From the NCBI RefSeq assembly GCF_900106745.1, contig NZ_FNNV01000005.1:186001-250000 (forward strand): DNA of 64,000 nt, written 5' to 3'. The notes under the pieces are model-generated. The model ran no database searches, had not been told where the DNA came from, and saw nothing but the letters and a program-made list of their open reading frames with translations. Below, piece after piece: positions 1 to 9,686 of this stretch (positions are counted from its first letter, which is position 1; each line of letters starts with the position of its first letter). Origin of the DNA: Paenibacillus sp. CF384 (GTDB taxonomy: Bacteria > Bacillota > Bacilli > Paenibacillales > Paenibacillaceae). The translations under genes were made by a program, and so were the position numbers.

Positions 1-90
1 GGCCGTATGTTCAAGAACAAGATGGGTACAAGCTTCAGTCAGTTTTGTTCCTCCATGGTGACTTAACTTCATGCAAAGAAGAGAACAGAA

Positions 91-120
91 GCCCATTCAC
101 GTCAGAGTACGTGAATGGGC
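91..120 (-). terminator. Probable intrinsic terminator after the YhcN-like gene
   Basis: A perfect 12-bp inverted repeat (GCCCATTCACGT and its complement) flanks a 6-nt loop, about 40 bp past the stop codon of the minus-strand lipoprotein gene. Read on the minus strand it is followed by a T-rich stretch (TTCTGTTCTCTTC). Nothing else is recognisable in the first 160 bases. Confidence 0.6.
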
Positions 121-162
121 TGCCGCTTAAATGCTCATAGTAACTAGTAATAACGCCTTGAA

Positions 163-951
163 TTAAGATCCGGATCTATGCGGGAAAACACGGTCCACCA
201 TGGCGTTAAATTCAGCGATGAAGCCTTGAATCGGATGACCAAGCTTCACATCGCTCATGTAAGCGTCCATGCGATCGAAGAATTCCGGATTCGCTGAGAC
301 GTATACATTCTTAACTGTTGGCGCCATCTGTTTGACTTCATTGGCAATCCGGTCTTTCAAGCCGCCGGTCACGTCTGCATCCCGCGTCATCCGACTCGGA
401 GCACTAGGAACCGTTGGTGCCGGATTGGTGTTATAGACCCGCAGCATGTTCGGACCGGTAGCAATTGCACTGATTTTCGTACCCATCGTGCCAGTATTCA
501 TGTTTGGACGCTGATAGGCTCGCTGTGTACGACTAAGCGGAGTCGGTGCAGAAGGAACGTTCATTGCACGCGTGCCCATGCCCTTCATCTCCGACTTATC
601 CTTCAGCGAAACGCCGACATAGGCGTTATCATCGGTCAGCATCACATGAGCTTTGTTCACTTCAGGCAAGCTTTCGAGCCGATCAGAGATCTCCTTGCTC
701 ATTTCGAGCCTGTAGTTTTTGTGGAGACCGATAATATTATTGCTGTTTAATCGATGTCCGTCCACCCGATTCATTTCGTTCATTTGATCGTTCGCGAATC
801 TGGAATTGATGATTCGGTTGCCGTTCATGTCATAAGCGATACTGTTATTGCGGATGTTGCGGTTGCCAAGGTCCCCTTGTTTATCCATACAGCCTGTCAG
901 TATCGTCGTCAACATCGCGCCGGCTGCGAGCACTGCCCATTTTCGCTGCAT
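163..951 (-). CDS. YhcN/YlaJ-family sporulation lipoprotein
   Basis: A 262-aa protein with a lipoprotein signal peptide: basic start, hydrophobic core, and lipobox LTGC with the lipidated Cys at residue 21. An Asn/Arg-rich stretch follows. A YhcN-like segment lies near residues 83-120 (EISDRLESLPEVNKAHVML), then a Pro/Thr/Arg-rich low-complexity linker (about 125-190), then a second conserved block (about 200-258). YhcN/YlaJ proteins are spore-membrane lipoproteins linked to germination or outgrowth in Bacillus; the biochemical role is unknown. GGAGG lies 10 nt upstream of the chosen ATG. The nearby gerK operon fits a spore context. The linker makes it longer than the compact family members. 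Confidence 0.8.
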   Translation of the reverse strand: MQRKWAVLAAGAMLTTILTGCMDKQGDLGNRNIRNNSIAYDMNGNRIINSRFANDQMNEMNRVDGHRLNSNNIIGLHKNYRLEMSKEISDRLESLPEVNKAHVMLTDDNAYVGVSLKDKSEMKGMGTRAMNVPSAPTPLSRTQRAYQRPNMNTGTMGTKISAIATGPNMLRVYNTNPAPTVPSAPSRMTRDADVTGGLKDRIANEVKQMAPTVKNVYVSANPEFFDRMDAYMSDVKLGHPIQGFIAEFNAMVDRVFPHRSGS

Positions 952-1040
952 TCCATCTCATCCTCCGTTTCGTATGAACCGAATTGATGCGGCCCGTTTA
1001 TAGGGTTAGCCGAACGGGGATGAGCTATGCTGGCAAGTTT

Positions 1041-2984
1041 TTAGGTGGGCACCTTCTCCGCTTCCGCTTCTTTCGTTTCCGCCTCTGCAGCTTCATGCTG
1101 TACGAACAGAACGCGCACCAGTTGAACCGGTTCAAGCATCCCTTTAAGGTCCACAACGAACGGATCCGTCACCGTAAACGTTTCGTTCCTTTGTTGTCCG
1201 CCGAGCTGCGCAAGAAGTCCCGCCTCAAGCACGATTTCTCGAGGACCGCCGATGGCTTGAATCCGCGCCGCCATATTGACTGTCCGTCCAAAATAATCAT
1301 TCCGACCGTTCATCCCAACCGTCACCGCCGGTCCATGATGAAGTCCGATTCGCAGGTCGAGCCCTTTCAACGAATGCCAGTCCTGCTGAATGTTCAGCGC
1401 CGCTCTAAAGCCTGCTTCCGGACTGTCGAACACGGCCATTACCGCATCGCCGATCGTTTTGACAACTACGCCTCCATGCTGCTGCACCTGCTCCGACAGA
1501 AACTCGAACATCTGCCTTACATAGCCGTAAGCGCTGGCGTCACCGACACTTTCGTAATACGCGGTTGATCCGCACAGATCGGTAAACAGTACCGTTAAAC
1601 TCGAAACGCCTGCCTGTTGACCCGGAGCCAGAACATCGGATGCAAACAGAGCGCGGAATTCGGGGAACATCGTAACTTGGGAAGCCGTCGCAACGACATC
1701 ATCCCAACCTTCACGCTCCAGAACGACCATCACGTCAATATCACGCTTATTGGTTATCGTTATCCACCCTCCGGTTGTTCCATGAATCCCCTCTTGCACC
1801 CACCCATGTTCGGCCAAAATAACGCTCCCCGCATTTCCTTCCACCTCAGCATTAACCTTCGACCCCTCAGACTGCTCTGACAGCCTTACCTCAAGCCGCT
1901 CATTGCTGCGAAGAACACGCAGTCTCCAATCAATGGCCTGCTCGGGCAGCTCCATCCGAATCGACTCGCCGATGCGTATCAACCGCTGCGTATGAATATG
2001 TGGGGCCATCGCAGGCGCTCCTACGCAATAAACGGACCGTACAGCACGCCTAACCTCAGGATGAACCGAGAAGCACAATTCCACATAGCGATCAAACATC
2101 ACCTCATACTGAATACCGCAGTAATCGCAATGATAACTTTCCGTAATGGCAGCCAGCTTGTCCGAGGACGATTCCGCCACACGGCAATTCGGGCAGATCA
2201 ATCGCCATTCCAAATTAAATAAACCAAGTCTAGTGCCATGAAGCATCAGCTTCAGCACTTCGCTTCGCGGCAATTGCCACTCCTTCGCAAGGACGTATGG
2301 GCGAATATCCGCCACGTCTTGATCATCACTGCGCCTGATAAGGTCAGCCAGGCGTTCAACCGGAGCGCCGCTAAAGCCAAGCTCATCAAGCTGCTCCAGC
2401 ACGTGATTAAGCTTGCTGTCGTTAACTTTGTGATCGTGACTAGCGTTTACTTGAGCGTTCACTTGAGCGTCCGCGTTAGCTCTCATGACAACGGCTTGGT
2501 TCCCTGCGGCCACAGCTGCAACGATAGATGATTCTATGTAACGAAATGTTTTGTGCATCGATTGCTGAGCAATGAGTTTAACAGGGAGATGCATCACAGC
2601 CGACGCAGGTATGATCGTCGAATAAAGCGTAACCATCGTATGTTCTTCCCCTGCTACTTCAACAGCTTTCAACTGTATGCCTGAACGGAATTTGCTCATT
2701 GGTCCTTTGGCATAGTGACGAAACACCTCGTACCACTGCTCATGTGTCCATTCAAAAGGATACTCCTCCCACTCCATCGGGATGAGCTGAAGCGCCTTCG
2801 ATTTCAACGTGCGGCTGACAGACTTCGGCTTATGCTTCTGCTTGTTCACCGGGTCTAGTCCGATCGCTCGATTAAGACGATTCGTATCGGATAAAATCTG
2901 CCACACTCGGGATTTGGGCTGCGGGAATTGCTTCTCCATCGTTAAACGGATCGAAGCCGTACTCATTTCAGACGCTTGACTCAA
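1041..2984 (-). CDS. Class III adenylate/guanylate cyclase with zinc ribbon and DUF5939-like N-terminus
   Basis: A 647-aa cytosolic protein with no membrane segment. The C-terminal part (about 455-610) is a class III cyclase domain. The metal-binding Asp is in LFTDLCGSTAYYE, the second in KTIGDAVMAVFD, and DYFGRTVNMAARI carries the Asn and Arg expected for catalysis. The Lys and Asp at the base-recognition positions favour ATP over GTP. A four-Cys zinc ribbon (CPNC, CDYC) lies near 263-300. The N-terminal 250 residues resemble the SRPBCC-like/DUF5939 region seen in some bacterial cyclases. The start codon appears to be TTG, with AAGGGG 10 nt upstream; ATG at 2966 is the alternative. It is divergent from gerK with about 140 bp between. 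cAMP signalling in low-GC Gram-positives is poorly defined, so the role is open. Confidence 0.85.
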   Translation of the reverse strand: MSQASEMSTASIRLTMEKQFPQPKSRVWQILSDTNRLNRAIGLDPVNKQKHKPKSVSRTLKSKALQLIPMEWEEYPFEWTHEQWYEVFRHYAKGPMSKFRSGIQLKAVEVAGEEHTMVTLYSTIIPASAVMHLPVKLIAQQSMHKTFRYIESSIVAAVAAGNQAVVMRANADAQVNAQVNASHDHKVNDSKLNHVLEQLDELGFSGAPVERLADLIRRSDDQDVADIRPYVLAKEWQLPRSEVLKLMLHGTRLGLFNLEWRLICPNCRVAESSSDKLAAITESYHCDYCGIQYEVMFDRYVELCFSVHPEVRRAVRSVYCVGAPAMAPHIHTQRLIRIGESIRMELPEQAIDWRLRVLRSNERLEVRLSEQSEGSKVNAEVEGNAGSVILAEHGWVQEGIHGTTGGWITITNKRDIDVMVVLEREGWDDVVATASQVTMFPEFRALFASDVLAPGQQAGVSSLTVLFTDLCGSTAYYESVGDASAYGYVRQMFEFLSEQVQQHGGVVVKTIGDAVMAVFDSPEAGFRAALNIQQDWHSLKGLDLRIGLHHGPAVTVGMNGRNDYFGRTVNMAARIQAIGGPREIVLEAGLLAQLGGQQRNETFTVTDPFVVDLKGMLEPVQLVRVLFVQHEAAEAETKEAEAEKVPT

Positions 2985-3125
2985 TAGGACTCAGCCCCTT
3001 TTGGCGGTTCTTGCCTAACTCTCTCTTTATCATAAAGGAAAAGTGTGACAATCAGTAGCATAAACAAGCCTGCCAGATTCATAATTTCGGCGGCTTTTAC
3101 CAATACTACCCACAGGTGGTGAGTA

Positions 3126-4445
3126 ATGGTGAAACATGTCATCGAAACATTTGCGAAGAGTCCCGATTTTCAACATCAGCATATTCTGCTCGGGGGCAAG
3201 CATGCAGAGCTATTCGCCCTATCGAGTCTCGTCGATGTCGCCGCAACCGTGTGGCGGCTGAAGGAAATCGCTTCTGCGGAGGCCTATACGTGGGAGCAGT
3301 TGAAGTGGACACTTGGCGCAGATGAAGCAGCTAAGGCAGAAGAGCATGTTCAAGGCCTGTTGGAAGGACGAGCCCTTCTCTTTAGCTCAAACGGTTCGGA
3401 AGCGATTTGGATACAGCCCCTGTCTCAGAATTTGAACCGATCCATCAATACGCCTAACAATCAAAATATCCTCATTTCCTCCCAAACCGGCTTCATTGAA
3501 GACATGATGACGAATGTTGGCTTGATCCGTAATGAGCTTCGTTCCGCGCATTTGAAGCAGTCTCTTGTGCTCGTAGGCTCTACGCATAAGCAGCGCATGA
3601 TCATTTTATCGCTCGATCATTCAGTAGATGCGGCGTTGCTCGCGGAATGCGAAGCAGCCATTCGTGCCCATGCCAACGAAGATTTCACGTCTACAAGGCA
3701 AGTGGCCAAGTGGCTCCGGCAGCAGCCGTTATGGAGTCCGCTCCCTTGCTATAACCGAACGGAGTCGCCGCATGAGACCTGCCATTATCTGAAACAAGGT
3801 CGGATTGCGCTGCTCATCGAAGGTTACCCGGAAGCGATCATCATTCCTGTCCATCTTGCCGACTTGTTTATTTTGGATACGGATCTTGACCTGCCTTCTG
3901 TTCTTTCAATTATGCTCATTTTCTTCCGGGTCCTTGGCGCGCTCATCGCTATCATTGCACCTGCCGCTTACGTTGCTTTAGTTTCGATCAATCCGGATGT
4001 CATGAAGCTGGAATTGATTTATTCCATCGCCCAAAGCCGCGTAGGCGTGCCTTATCCTTCGCTTACGGAAGCGCTCATCTTGTTTTTCATCATTGAAATG
4101 CTCCTGGAAGCGATCGTCCGCTTGCCTAAGAGCATCGGTCCAGCCATGACAATGGTAGGGGGGATCATTCTCGGTCAAGCGGTTGTCGAGGCTAAGCTGG
4201 TCAGCAATTTACTGATTATCGTACTGGCGGCTTCTACGATCGCTAACTTCACGATAATTGGCTATCAATTCGCGCTCACGGTTCGGCTGTGGCGATATAT
4301 CATGCTATTTTTTGCGGCATTGTTCGGCCCTTTAGGGATCGTGTGCGGCTTATATTTGCTTCTATCTCTCCTCAGCAATACCACCGTGCTCCATAAACCG
4401 TTTGTGCCAACCACCGCTCTGAGAGGAGGAAAACCGAACAAATGA
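3126..4445 (+). CDS. gerKA: Spore germination receptor subunit A (GerA/GerKA family)
   Basis: A 439-aa GerA-family protein, a bit shorter than typical members (about 480-550). The N-terminal 240 residues form the soluble domain. The family motif region around KQGRIALLIEGYPEAIIIPV (about 233-252) leads into a C-terminal membrane domain with several hydrophobic segments (about 265-425), including LYSIAQSR- and PYPSLTEAL-type conserved stretches. Together with the B and C subunits it forms a nutrient germinant receptor in the spore inner membrane. Its TGA overlaps the gerKB ATG (ATGA), which shows tight operon structure. The SD-like GGTGG sits about 5 nt before ATG. The germinant cannot be predicted, and K-type naming is by operon layout only. 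Confidence 0.9.
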   Translation: MVKHVIETFAKSPDFQHQHILLGGKHAELFALSSLVDVAATVWRLKEIASAEAYTWEQLKWTLGADEAAKAEEHVQGLLEGRALLFSSNGSEAIWIQPLSQNLNRSINTPNNQNILISSQTGFIEDMMTNVGLIRNELRSAHLKQSLVLVGSTHKQRMIILSLDHSVDAALLAECEAAIRAHANEDFTSTRQVAKWLRQQPLWSPLPCYNRTESPHETCHYLKQGRIALLIEGYPEAIIIPVHLADLFILDTDLDLPSVLSIMLIFFRVLGALIAIIAPAAYVALVSINPDVMKLELIYSIAQSRVGVPYPSLTEALILFFIIEMLLEAIVRLPKSIGPAMTMVGGIILGQAVVEAKLVSNLLIIVLAASTIANFTIIGYQFALTVRLWRYIMLFFAALFGPLGIVCGLYLLLSLLSNTTVLHKPFVPTTALRGGKPNK

Positions 4446-5500
4446 AGCAAGGTATCTCCATTTCCGTGTTATTTATCGTGCTTCAATATGGTCTGCTCAT
4501 GTTTATTTTTCCGCAAAGTGTTATTCAGTCTCAGCCCTCCGGACATTGGATGACAGTCGTATTGGGATGGCTGCTCCAAGGCATCTTGCTTCGTTTGATG
4601 GTTGGTGGATTGAAGGAGGAGAAGGCAGACTTGCTCCTTTGTTTCTTACAGGCAAGAACGGCAGCCCGAATCTTCTGGCTCTGGTTGATAACCATCAGCA
4701 ACGTTCTTGTCATCACCATCATCATTCGAGGCCACTCCCAATTACTCAAAATGTTATTTCTACCGAATACGCCGATTTGGGTGTTAATGGCACTCCTGCT
4801 AATTTCGTCTTTGTGTATTTCGTATGCCGGGCGAAACTCGTTATTACGGCTTTCCCTGCTGGCCGGGTTATTCGGACTTCCACTTGTCATGATCAGCCTT
4901 GCGAGTGTGTACGGCAATCTATCCCTAGATATGATTAGTCCGCTCAACCCTACATTAGCGTTCATGGGGGACGCGAAGATACTGCCCCTGTTCTTTATCT
5001 TCTCGCATACGATCGGCGTGATCGGATTTTTTGGCCCGCTTTCCCAAAACTCCAAACGCTGGTTGTGGGGAGCTTGGTGCCTGTCCTTGTTCTTTTATCT
5101 GATCGTCGTTTATATCCCGCTTGGTATGTTTGGACACGAAGGCGCAGCCCCTTTGCGATACCCGCTTATTATTGTTCTGGATTCCATTCGGGTCAATTGG
5201 TTTTTCTTCGATCGGCTATCCATGTTTTATGTGATGGCTGTCTTATTGAGTACGCTATTGAACGTCACCGGTCTGCTCTGGCTTACTCGATCGCTTGCCA
5301 GTCGTTCCTCGAGATTCACCAAATGGATCGCGAGTCCCATCACGATCTCTGTGCTTGCCCTGTGTTTAGCCATGCTTGTTGTAAACATGGGAGATCTGGA
5401 GAAATTATCGGAATGGGGTGCCCCTGCACGATTTGGACTCGTGTTAGCCATTGCGCTGGCAGGGACTTATTACCGAAGACAAGTGCGGCCTAGGAGATGA
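4442..5500 (+). CDS. gerKB: Spore germination receptor subunit B, APC-superfamily permease (GerKB family)
   Basis: A 352-aa polytopic protein with about ten hydrophobic segments spread over its whole length, typical for the GerB/YndE/GerKB endospore germination permeases of the amino acid/polyamine transporter superfamily. The start overlaps the gerKA stop by four bases and the stop lies 9 bp before gerKC, so the three are co-transcribed. The B subunit is thought to bind the germinant. The usual family length is about 360-370 aa, so it looks intact. Confidence 0.92.
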   Translation: MKQGISISVLFIVLQYGLLMFIFPQSVIQSQPSGHWMTVVLGWLLQGILLRLMVGGLKEEKADLLLCFLQARTAARIFWLWLITISNVLVITIIIRGHSQLLKMLFLPNTPIWVLMALLLISSLCISYAGRNSLLRLSLLAGLFGLPLVMISLASVYGNLSLDMISPLNPTLAFMGDAKILPLFFIFSHTIGVIGFFGPLSQNSKRWLWGAWCLSLFFYLIVVYIPLGMFGHEGAAPLRYPLIIVLDSIRVNWFFFDRLSMFYVMAVLLSTLLNVTGLLWLTRSLASRSSRFTKWIASPITISVLALCLAMLVVNMGDLEKLSEWGAPARFGLVLAIALAGTYYRRQVRPRR

Positions 5501-5509
5501 ACTGACGCA

Positions 5510-6589
5510 ATGATCTTTCGAACATGTAAACCAGCATGTCTTCTCGTATGTCTCACTTTTCCTCTGCTCCTGAGCGGATGTTGGGACAGCCACGACATTA
5601 ATCTTCGAACGATGCCCGTCATCATCGGCATTGGCAAAGGGGAATCTCAAGCTTATAACGTCACCCTCCAAATACCGATTCCTGCAGAGGATACATTCTC
5701 CATCAAGACGGTCTCCCAAGAATCCAGTTCGATTGGTTTAGCCTTCGATAATATGAAAATCAACATCGAGAACTATATTGACTTGTTAGATATCGAGATG
5801 GTCGTTTTTCATGAATCCGTTGCACACGAAGGGCTGGAGGAAGAATTCAATAATGCCGTCCGAACTAGAGGCATTCCACCTCGATCCTTAGTAGCCATAA
5901 CGGATGCGAATATGAAAGAGCTGTTTACCAATACGAATAAAGCCATTAAATCCGATGTGACGACTTTTCTGAAATTCTCCAATAAAGCGGCCGGCTGGAC
6001 ACCTAAAACCGCCAAAACCAAAATGTGGGAAGCCTATGAATCCACGAAATCCTACACCCAAGACGTGATTATCCCCATCATTCGTCCCGGTAAGGAAACG
6101 GTACTCAACTTCCCCGGATCCGCTGTCATGCGAGAAGGAAAGATGGTGGCACGCATTGGGCAGGAAGAGACCATGTTCGCTAACGTGGTTACAAACCGGT
6201 TCCACGGTGCGGCAATCGAGGTTCTAAAGAGTGCAAATCTGATGATTCTGAACGCCAAAATGAAATGGAAGGCTCGATTAACACAAGATGGACCGACCTT
6301 AGATGGCACTCTATACGTAAAAGCTGCCCTCACCGAAAGCAGAGAGGATGCTTCCGAAGAGGAATTGACAGCAGAAATGGAAAAGTATATGACCGATCAG
6401 CTCTATCGCTTAACTGCCAAACTGCAGCGATTCAAGAGCGACCCTCTTGGATTTGGGAATCATTTTAGAAACAAGCTACAGCTCGAAGAGCTGAAGCGTT
6501 GGCGTACCGACTATTATCCGAAACTGAAAGTGAATTACAAAGTTAAAGTGGTCATTAATAATTTCGGAAATTTAGAGAGAGAAGAGTGA
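5510..6589 (+). CDS. gerKC: Spore germination receptor subunit C, Ger(x)C-family lipoprotein
   Basis: A 359-aa lipoprotein. The signal peptide ends in lipobox LSGC, followed by the family-typical WDSHDINLRTMPVIIGIG, which matches the Ger(x)C N-terminus (CWD..E/D..). The C-terminal domain (about 200-355) has the GerAC pattern of mixed alpha/beta and ends in a charged tail. Third gene of the gerK operon, 9 bp after gerKB. It anchors to the outer face of the spore inner membrane and is needed for receptor function. A weak hairpin lies in the 69 bp before the convergent GH88 gene; I do not see a strong terminator. Confidence 0.92.
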   Translation: MIFRTCKPACLLVCLTFPLLLSGCWDSHDINLRTMPVIIGIGKGESQAYNVTLQIPIPAEDTFSIKTVSQESSSIGLAFDNMKINIENYIDLLDIEMVVFHESVAHEGLEEEFNNAVRTRGIPPRSLVAITDANMKELFTNTNKAIKSDVTTFLKFSNKAAGWTPKTAKTKMWEAYESTKSYTQDVIIPIIRPGKETVLNFPGSAVMREGKMVARIGQEETMFANVVTNRFHGAAIEVLKSANLMILNAKMKWKARLTQDGPTLDGTLYVKAALTESREDASEEELTAEMEKYMTDQLYRLTAKLQRFKSDPLGFGNHFRNKLQLEELKRWRTDYYPKLKVNYKVKVVINNFGNLEREE

Positions 6590-6658
6590 GTGGAGTAGGG
6601 GGAACAGTGAGAAATTGCTGCGTGAAATGCAACATTTCCTATAGCTGCGGGACAGTTA

Positions 6659-7804
6659 CTACTCCCAAGGAATCGTGATGTCCCCTCTGAGCCTCGCCAG
6701 ACCTTCTACAAAATAATAGTCGCCGTAAATCAGCGGTACGTCGACATTCTTACGCTCCGGATAATGACTCGTACCGTGCAAAATAAGTCCTTCTTCCTGA
6801 TCATCGTCAAAGGCCCCGTAATTCCGATAGAGCGACTCCAATATGCGCTCACCTGCTCGCCTGTAGCTGTGCGATTCCGCATCTGGTACAAGTTCAGCGA
6901 TTAACAGCAAGCCGCATGCCGCGCATGCGCCGGCGGAAGAATCGCGAAGCGCTCGCGTCTCAAGCGGCGCGCGGAAATCCCAGGCCGGGACAGCATCCTC
7001 GGGCAGCTGTGAGAGGAAGAAATGCGCGACTCTCTGGGCCGCTTCTATGTAATCTTGACGGCCCGTATGCTTAGCAGCCAGCGCAAGCCCATAGATTGCC
7101 CAAGCCGTGCCTCGTGACCATGCGGATTCAGGCGCGTAGCCTTGCCCGCCGATATATTCGGCAACCTCACCGGTCTGAGGGTCGAAGCGCACGATATGCC
7201 GAACTGATCCGTCCGGGCGAATGAAATGCGCGAGCACGGTGCTCATATGCGCTTCCGCAATATGGGCATAACGCGGATCACCGCTTTCCCGCGAAGCGAA
7301 GTAAAGCAGCGGCAAATTCATCGCGCAATCGATGATGGCCAGACCAGCATTGTTATCGCCTTCCCGCCAAGGATTCCAAGCGCGGATATAGTTGCCCTTT
7401 ACATTAAATCGGCCTGCCAGATGGCTCGCCGCTTTGAAGGCTCGTCTGCGCGAAGCTTCACTGCCGCTCAGCTTGTAATTGATGATGCTGGTCAGCGTCC
7501 ACATGAAACCTGAATCATGATCAAGATGGTCAAAGCCATCAAGTACAGCGTCAAGCTTGAGCTCACATTGCTCGGCAAGCGCTTGAAATTCCGGATTGCC
7601 ATCACGCAGCAGCCACAGCAGTCCCGGCCAGAATCCCGCCGTCCACCATTGCGGCTGTTCCAATACATAACGGCCGCCTTGGCTTGCATGTGGAAAGTTG
7701 GCTCCGATTCGGACACTGGTACGTTTCACCTTCTGGATCGTCTGCTCCCACGCCTCATTCACCCATGAAATAGCTACAGATTCCGAATTTGCAGTTTCCG
7801 CCAT
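6659..7804 (-). CDS. GH88 unsaturated glucuronyl hydrolase
   Basis: A 381-aa protein without signal peptide, hence cytosolic. It matches the (alpha/alpha)6-barrel GH88 family: WWTAGFWPGLLW near 53-64, DHDSGFMW with Asp97, and AIIDCAMNLPLL with Asp159. These two Asp correspond to the catalytic pair (Asp88, Asp149) of Bacillus unsaturated glucuronyl hydrolase; the spacing of 62 is close to 61 in the reference. SAWSRGTAWAIYG is another family hallmark. The enzyme hydrates the double bond of unsaturated uronyl oligosaccharides and releases 4-deoxy-5-keto-uronate. Last gene of the kdu operon, 15 bp after the lyase gene. AGGTGG precedes the ATG. Confidence 0.9.
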   Translation of the reverse strand: MAETANSESVAISWVNEAWEQTIQKVKRTSVRIGANFPHASQGGRYVLEQPQWWTAGFWPGLLWLLRDGNPEFQALAEQCELKLDAVLDGFDHLDHDSGFMWTLTSIINYKLSGSEASRRRAFKAASHLAGRFNVKGNYIRAWNPWREGDNNAGLAIIDCAMNLPLLYFASRESGDPRYAHIAEAHMSTVLAHFIRPDGSVRHIVRFDPQTGEVAEYIGGQGYAPESAWSRGTAWAIYGLALAAKHTGRQDYIEAAQRVAHFFLSQLPEDAVPAWDFRAPLETRALRDSSAGACAACGLLLIAELVPDAESHSYRRAGERILESLYRNYGAFDDDQEEGLILHGTSHYPERKNVDVPLIYGDYYFVEGLARLRGDITIPWE

Positions 7805-7819
7805 GCCATACCCACCTGC

Positions 7820-9661
7820 CTATTCTAGAAATGTGAATTGAAAAACAAGCTCAATTGCAGCTTCGCCCTTAATCCTATCTTCTCTTAGATCCAAGTAAAT
7901 GCGAGTAAAGCTCTCTTCCTGACCAAAGTGGTTCGAGTACGTCCGCTCCTCGATCCGGACCTCGTAGCAGCCCGATTCGTATTCAAGCCTAGCTGCATGG
8001 CGTTCGCCTTGCAGGCTAATTCGTCCATCAGCTATCACTTCCGGCTTGGAGCGGGTGATGAACGTCTCCGTAATGGGTGCTGGATTCCCGCTAAAACAAA
8101 ACGTATCCCGCAGCTCTAATAGGGGCCGTTCGGAACTCTTCTGCCAGCTGAATTGCCGCCGATAAGAGGTCAACCCGCTGCTTGGATAACACGAGGCCAG
8201 CTCCAATTCGAAGCGATCTTCTGCCTCACCGGTATGCGCTTCAAGAACGGTTGCTGCACTTTGCGCGCCAACTGCTTGTAGATGCCCGCCGATGATCGGC
8301 AGCGAATGGCCTTGCGCCCCGTTGCAATCATAGCCGTAACGCCCTGCGCCGAAGTAGTCGGCCGTATATTCACCGCTGCCAAGATCGGCCGCGAATGCCG
8401 GATCCTCATCCGCGAGCAGAATAAAATGGCCCACATCGATATGGTTATGCGGCTCGTGGTTTGTGCCGCCTTTGGCTGCAAACCCGAAGCGGCCCGCCGT
8501 AGTCGTATAACGGGAAACAAGCCACTTCGCATCCGGCAGAAACCAGCTTCCGGACAGCCAGCTCTCCGCTCTTGGAACCTCCGGTCGATGCCAGATGAAA
8601 TTGCGCAGCGCATGGGCGAAACGCCAGCAATGATCATCGCTGAAGCTCGCCCGAATGGTCAGCGGAGGATAATTTACTTCATCATAATTGGAGGCTAGAT
8701 AATCCGAGAGTCCGAGATGAACATTCACAACCGGAACAGCGTCCGAGAAGTTAGCAGGCCGGTTGCCGGCCAGGTAACAGCGCTGCTGAAACTGCGCAAT
8801 GGCTCGCACTTTGTTGTCGTCGAGCAGGTTCGCTTTGCCGCCGGTTCCGCGGTTCAGCAGATCAGCGAACGCAACGAAATAACCGAAACCGTAATTCCAA
8901 TAGCCCGGACCTTCGAGGCAGGCGCCATCCTCGCCAAAGCCGGACAGATAATGCCCCATAGTGGCAATAGCTTTCTCCAGGATAGCGGCTGCTCGATCGG
9001 AATCCGACTCTATGAGAAGTGCAGCGGAAGCGATGGACCCGGCGCAAACCGCCGCCCAGTTATGATCCGCCGTTTCCCAGTGATAGGGACCCTCACTCAG
9101 ATAGCGCTGGAACAGACGCCGATCCACTTCACGACGAATCGCAGCCTGAAGCGGAATAGAAAGATGCCCCTCACCAGATATCGCTAGAATCTCTGAGAGC
9201 GCGAAGCCGGTCTCAGCTGCGAACAGATCGATGTTGCGATCAATCGCCTGACCTCTCATATGGGCCGGCAAGCACCAAGTCGTCTCCTCTAAGATTGCCG
9301 CAATGATTTCCTCCAGCGAGGCGATGTAACGTATCTCGCTCGGATACAAGAAGTGAAGAATCGCGAAGGTTGCAAGCCGCCTTCTGCGCTGGAAGTAGAC
9401 GTCTTCGTACAGCAACCGATTCCCGGTTTTCTCATAGAGCGCATACAGCTCAGGCGTAAGCTCCGGTATTGGCGCTTGGATCAGGAGCTGCTCTTCCTTC
9501 TCTACTTCCCGTACCATGTCTGCAAAATGAGGTGAACCTGCGATCTCCTGCCACTTGGCAGCGCTTATTGCATCCTCTCCGTACACACACCGTTCGGCAG
9601 AACGTCCTTCTTCGAGCCCGCTCAACAGTTGATCCTTCGTCCAACCGATCACCTCTGCCAC
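7820..9661 (-). CDS. Heparinase II/III-family polysaccharide lyase
   Basis: An (alpha/alpha)n toroid N-terminal part (about 60-370) is followed by the heparinase II/III beta-sandwich domain. GGTNHEPHNHIDVGHFILLA near residue 400 is the family signature and holds the candidate catalytic or metal-site His residues. The open frame reaches 9724, which would overlap kduD by 38 bp. GTG at 9661 has GGGAGG 7 nt upstream and removes the overlap, so I chose it (613 aa). No signal peptide is visible, so it probably acts on imported oligosaccharides. With GH88, KduI and KduD it forms a route for acidic polysaccharide fragments. The PL family and substrate (heparin-like, alginate-like or another uronan) cannot be settled here. 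Confidence 0.82.
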   Translation of the reverse strand: MAEVIGWTKDQLLSGLEEGRSAERCVYGEDAISAAKWQEIAGSPHFADMVREVEKEEQLLIQAPIPELTPELYALYEKTGNRLLYEDVYFQRRRRLATFAILHFLYPSEIRYIASLEEIIAAILEETTWCLPAHMRGQAIDRNIDLFAAETGFALSEILAISGEGHLSIPLQAAIRREVDRRLFQRYLSEGPYHWETADHNWAAVCAGSIASAALLIESDSDRAAAILEKAIATMGHYLSGFGEDGACLEGPGYWNYGFGYFVAFADLLNRGTGGKANLLDDNKVRAIAQFQQRCYLAGNRPANFSDAVPVVNVHLGLSDYLASNYDEVNYPPLTIRASFSDDHCWRFAHALRNFIWHRPEVPRAESWLSGSWFLPDAKWLVSRYTTTAGRFGFAAKGGTNHEPHNHIDVGHFILLADEDPAFAADLGSGEYTADYFGAGRYGYDCNGAQGHSLPIIGGHLQAVGAQSAATVLEAHTGEAEDRFELELASCYPSSGLTSYRRQFSWQKSSERPLLELRDTFCFSGNPAPITETFITRSKPEVIADGRISLQGERHAARLEYESGCYEVRIEERTYSNHFGQEESFTRIYLDLREDRIKGEAAIELVFQFTFLE

Positions 9662-9686
9662 GCTCTCGCCTCCCGCCTGATTTGAA

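Noticed and set aside
6600-6658. GAAATG/CATTTC hairpin between gerKC and the GH88 gene
   Set aside because: Only a 6-bp stem with a 3-nt loop and no T-tract; too weak to call a terminator.
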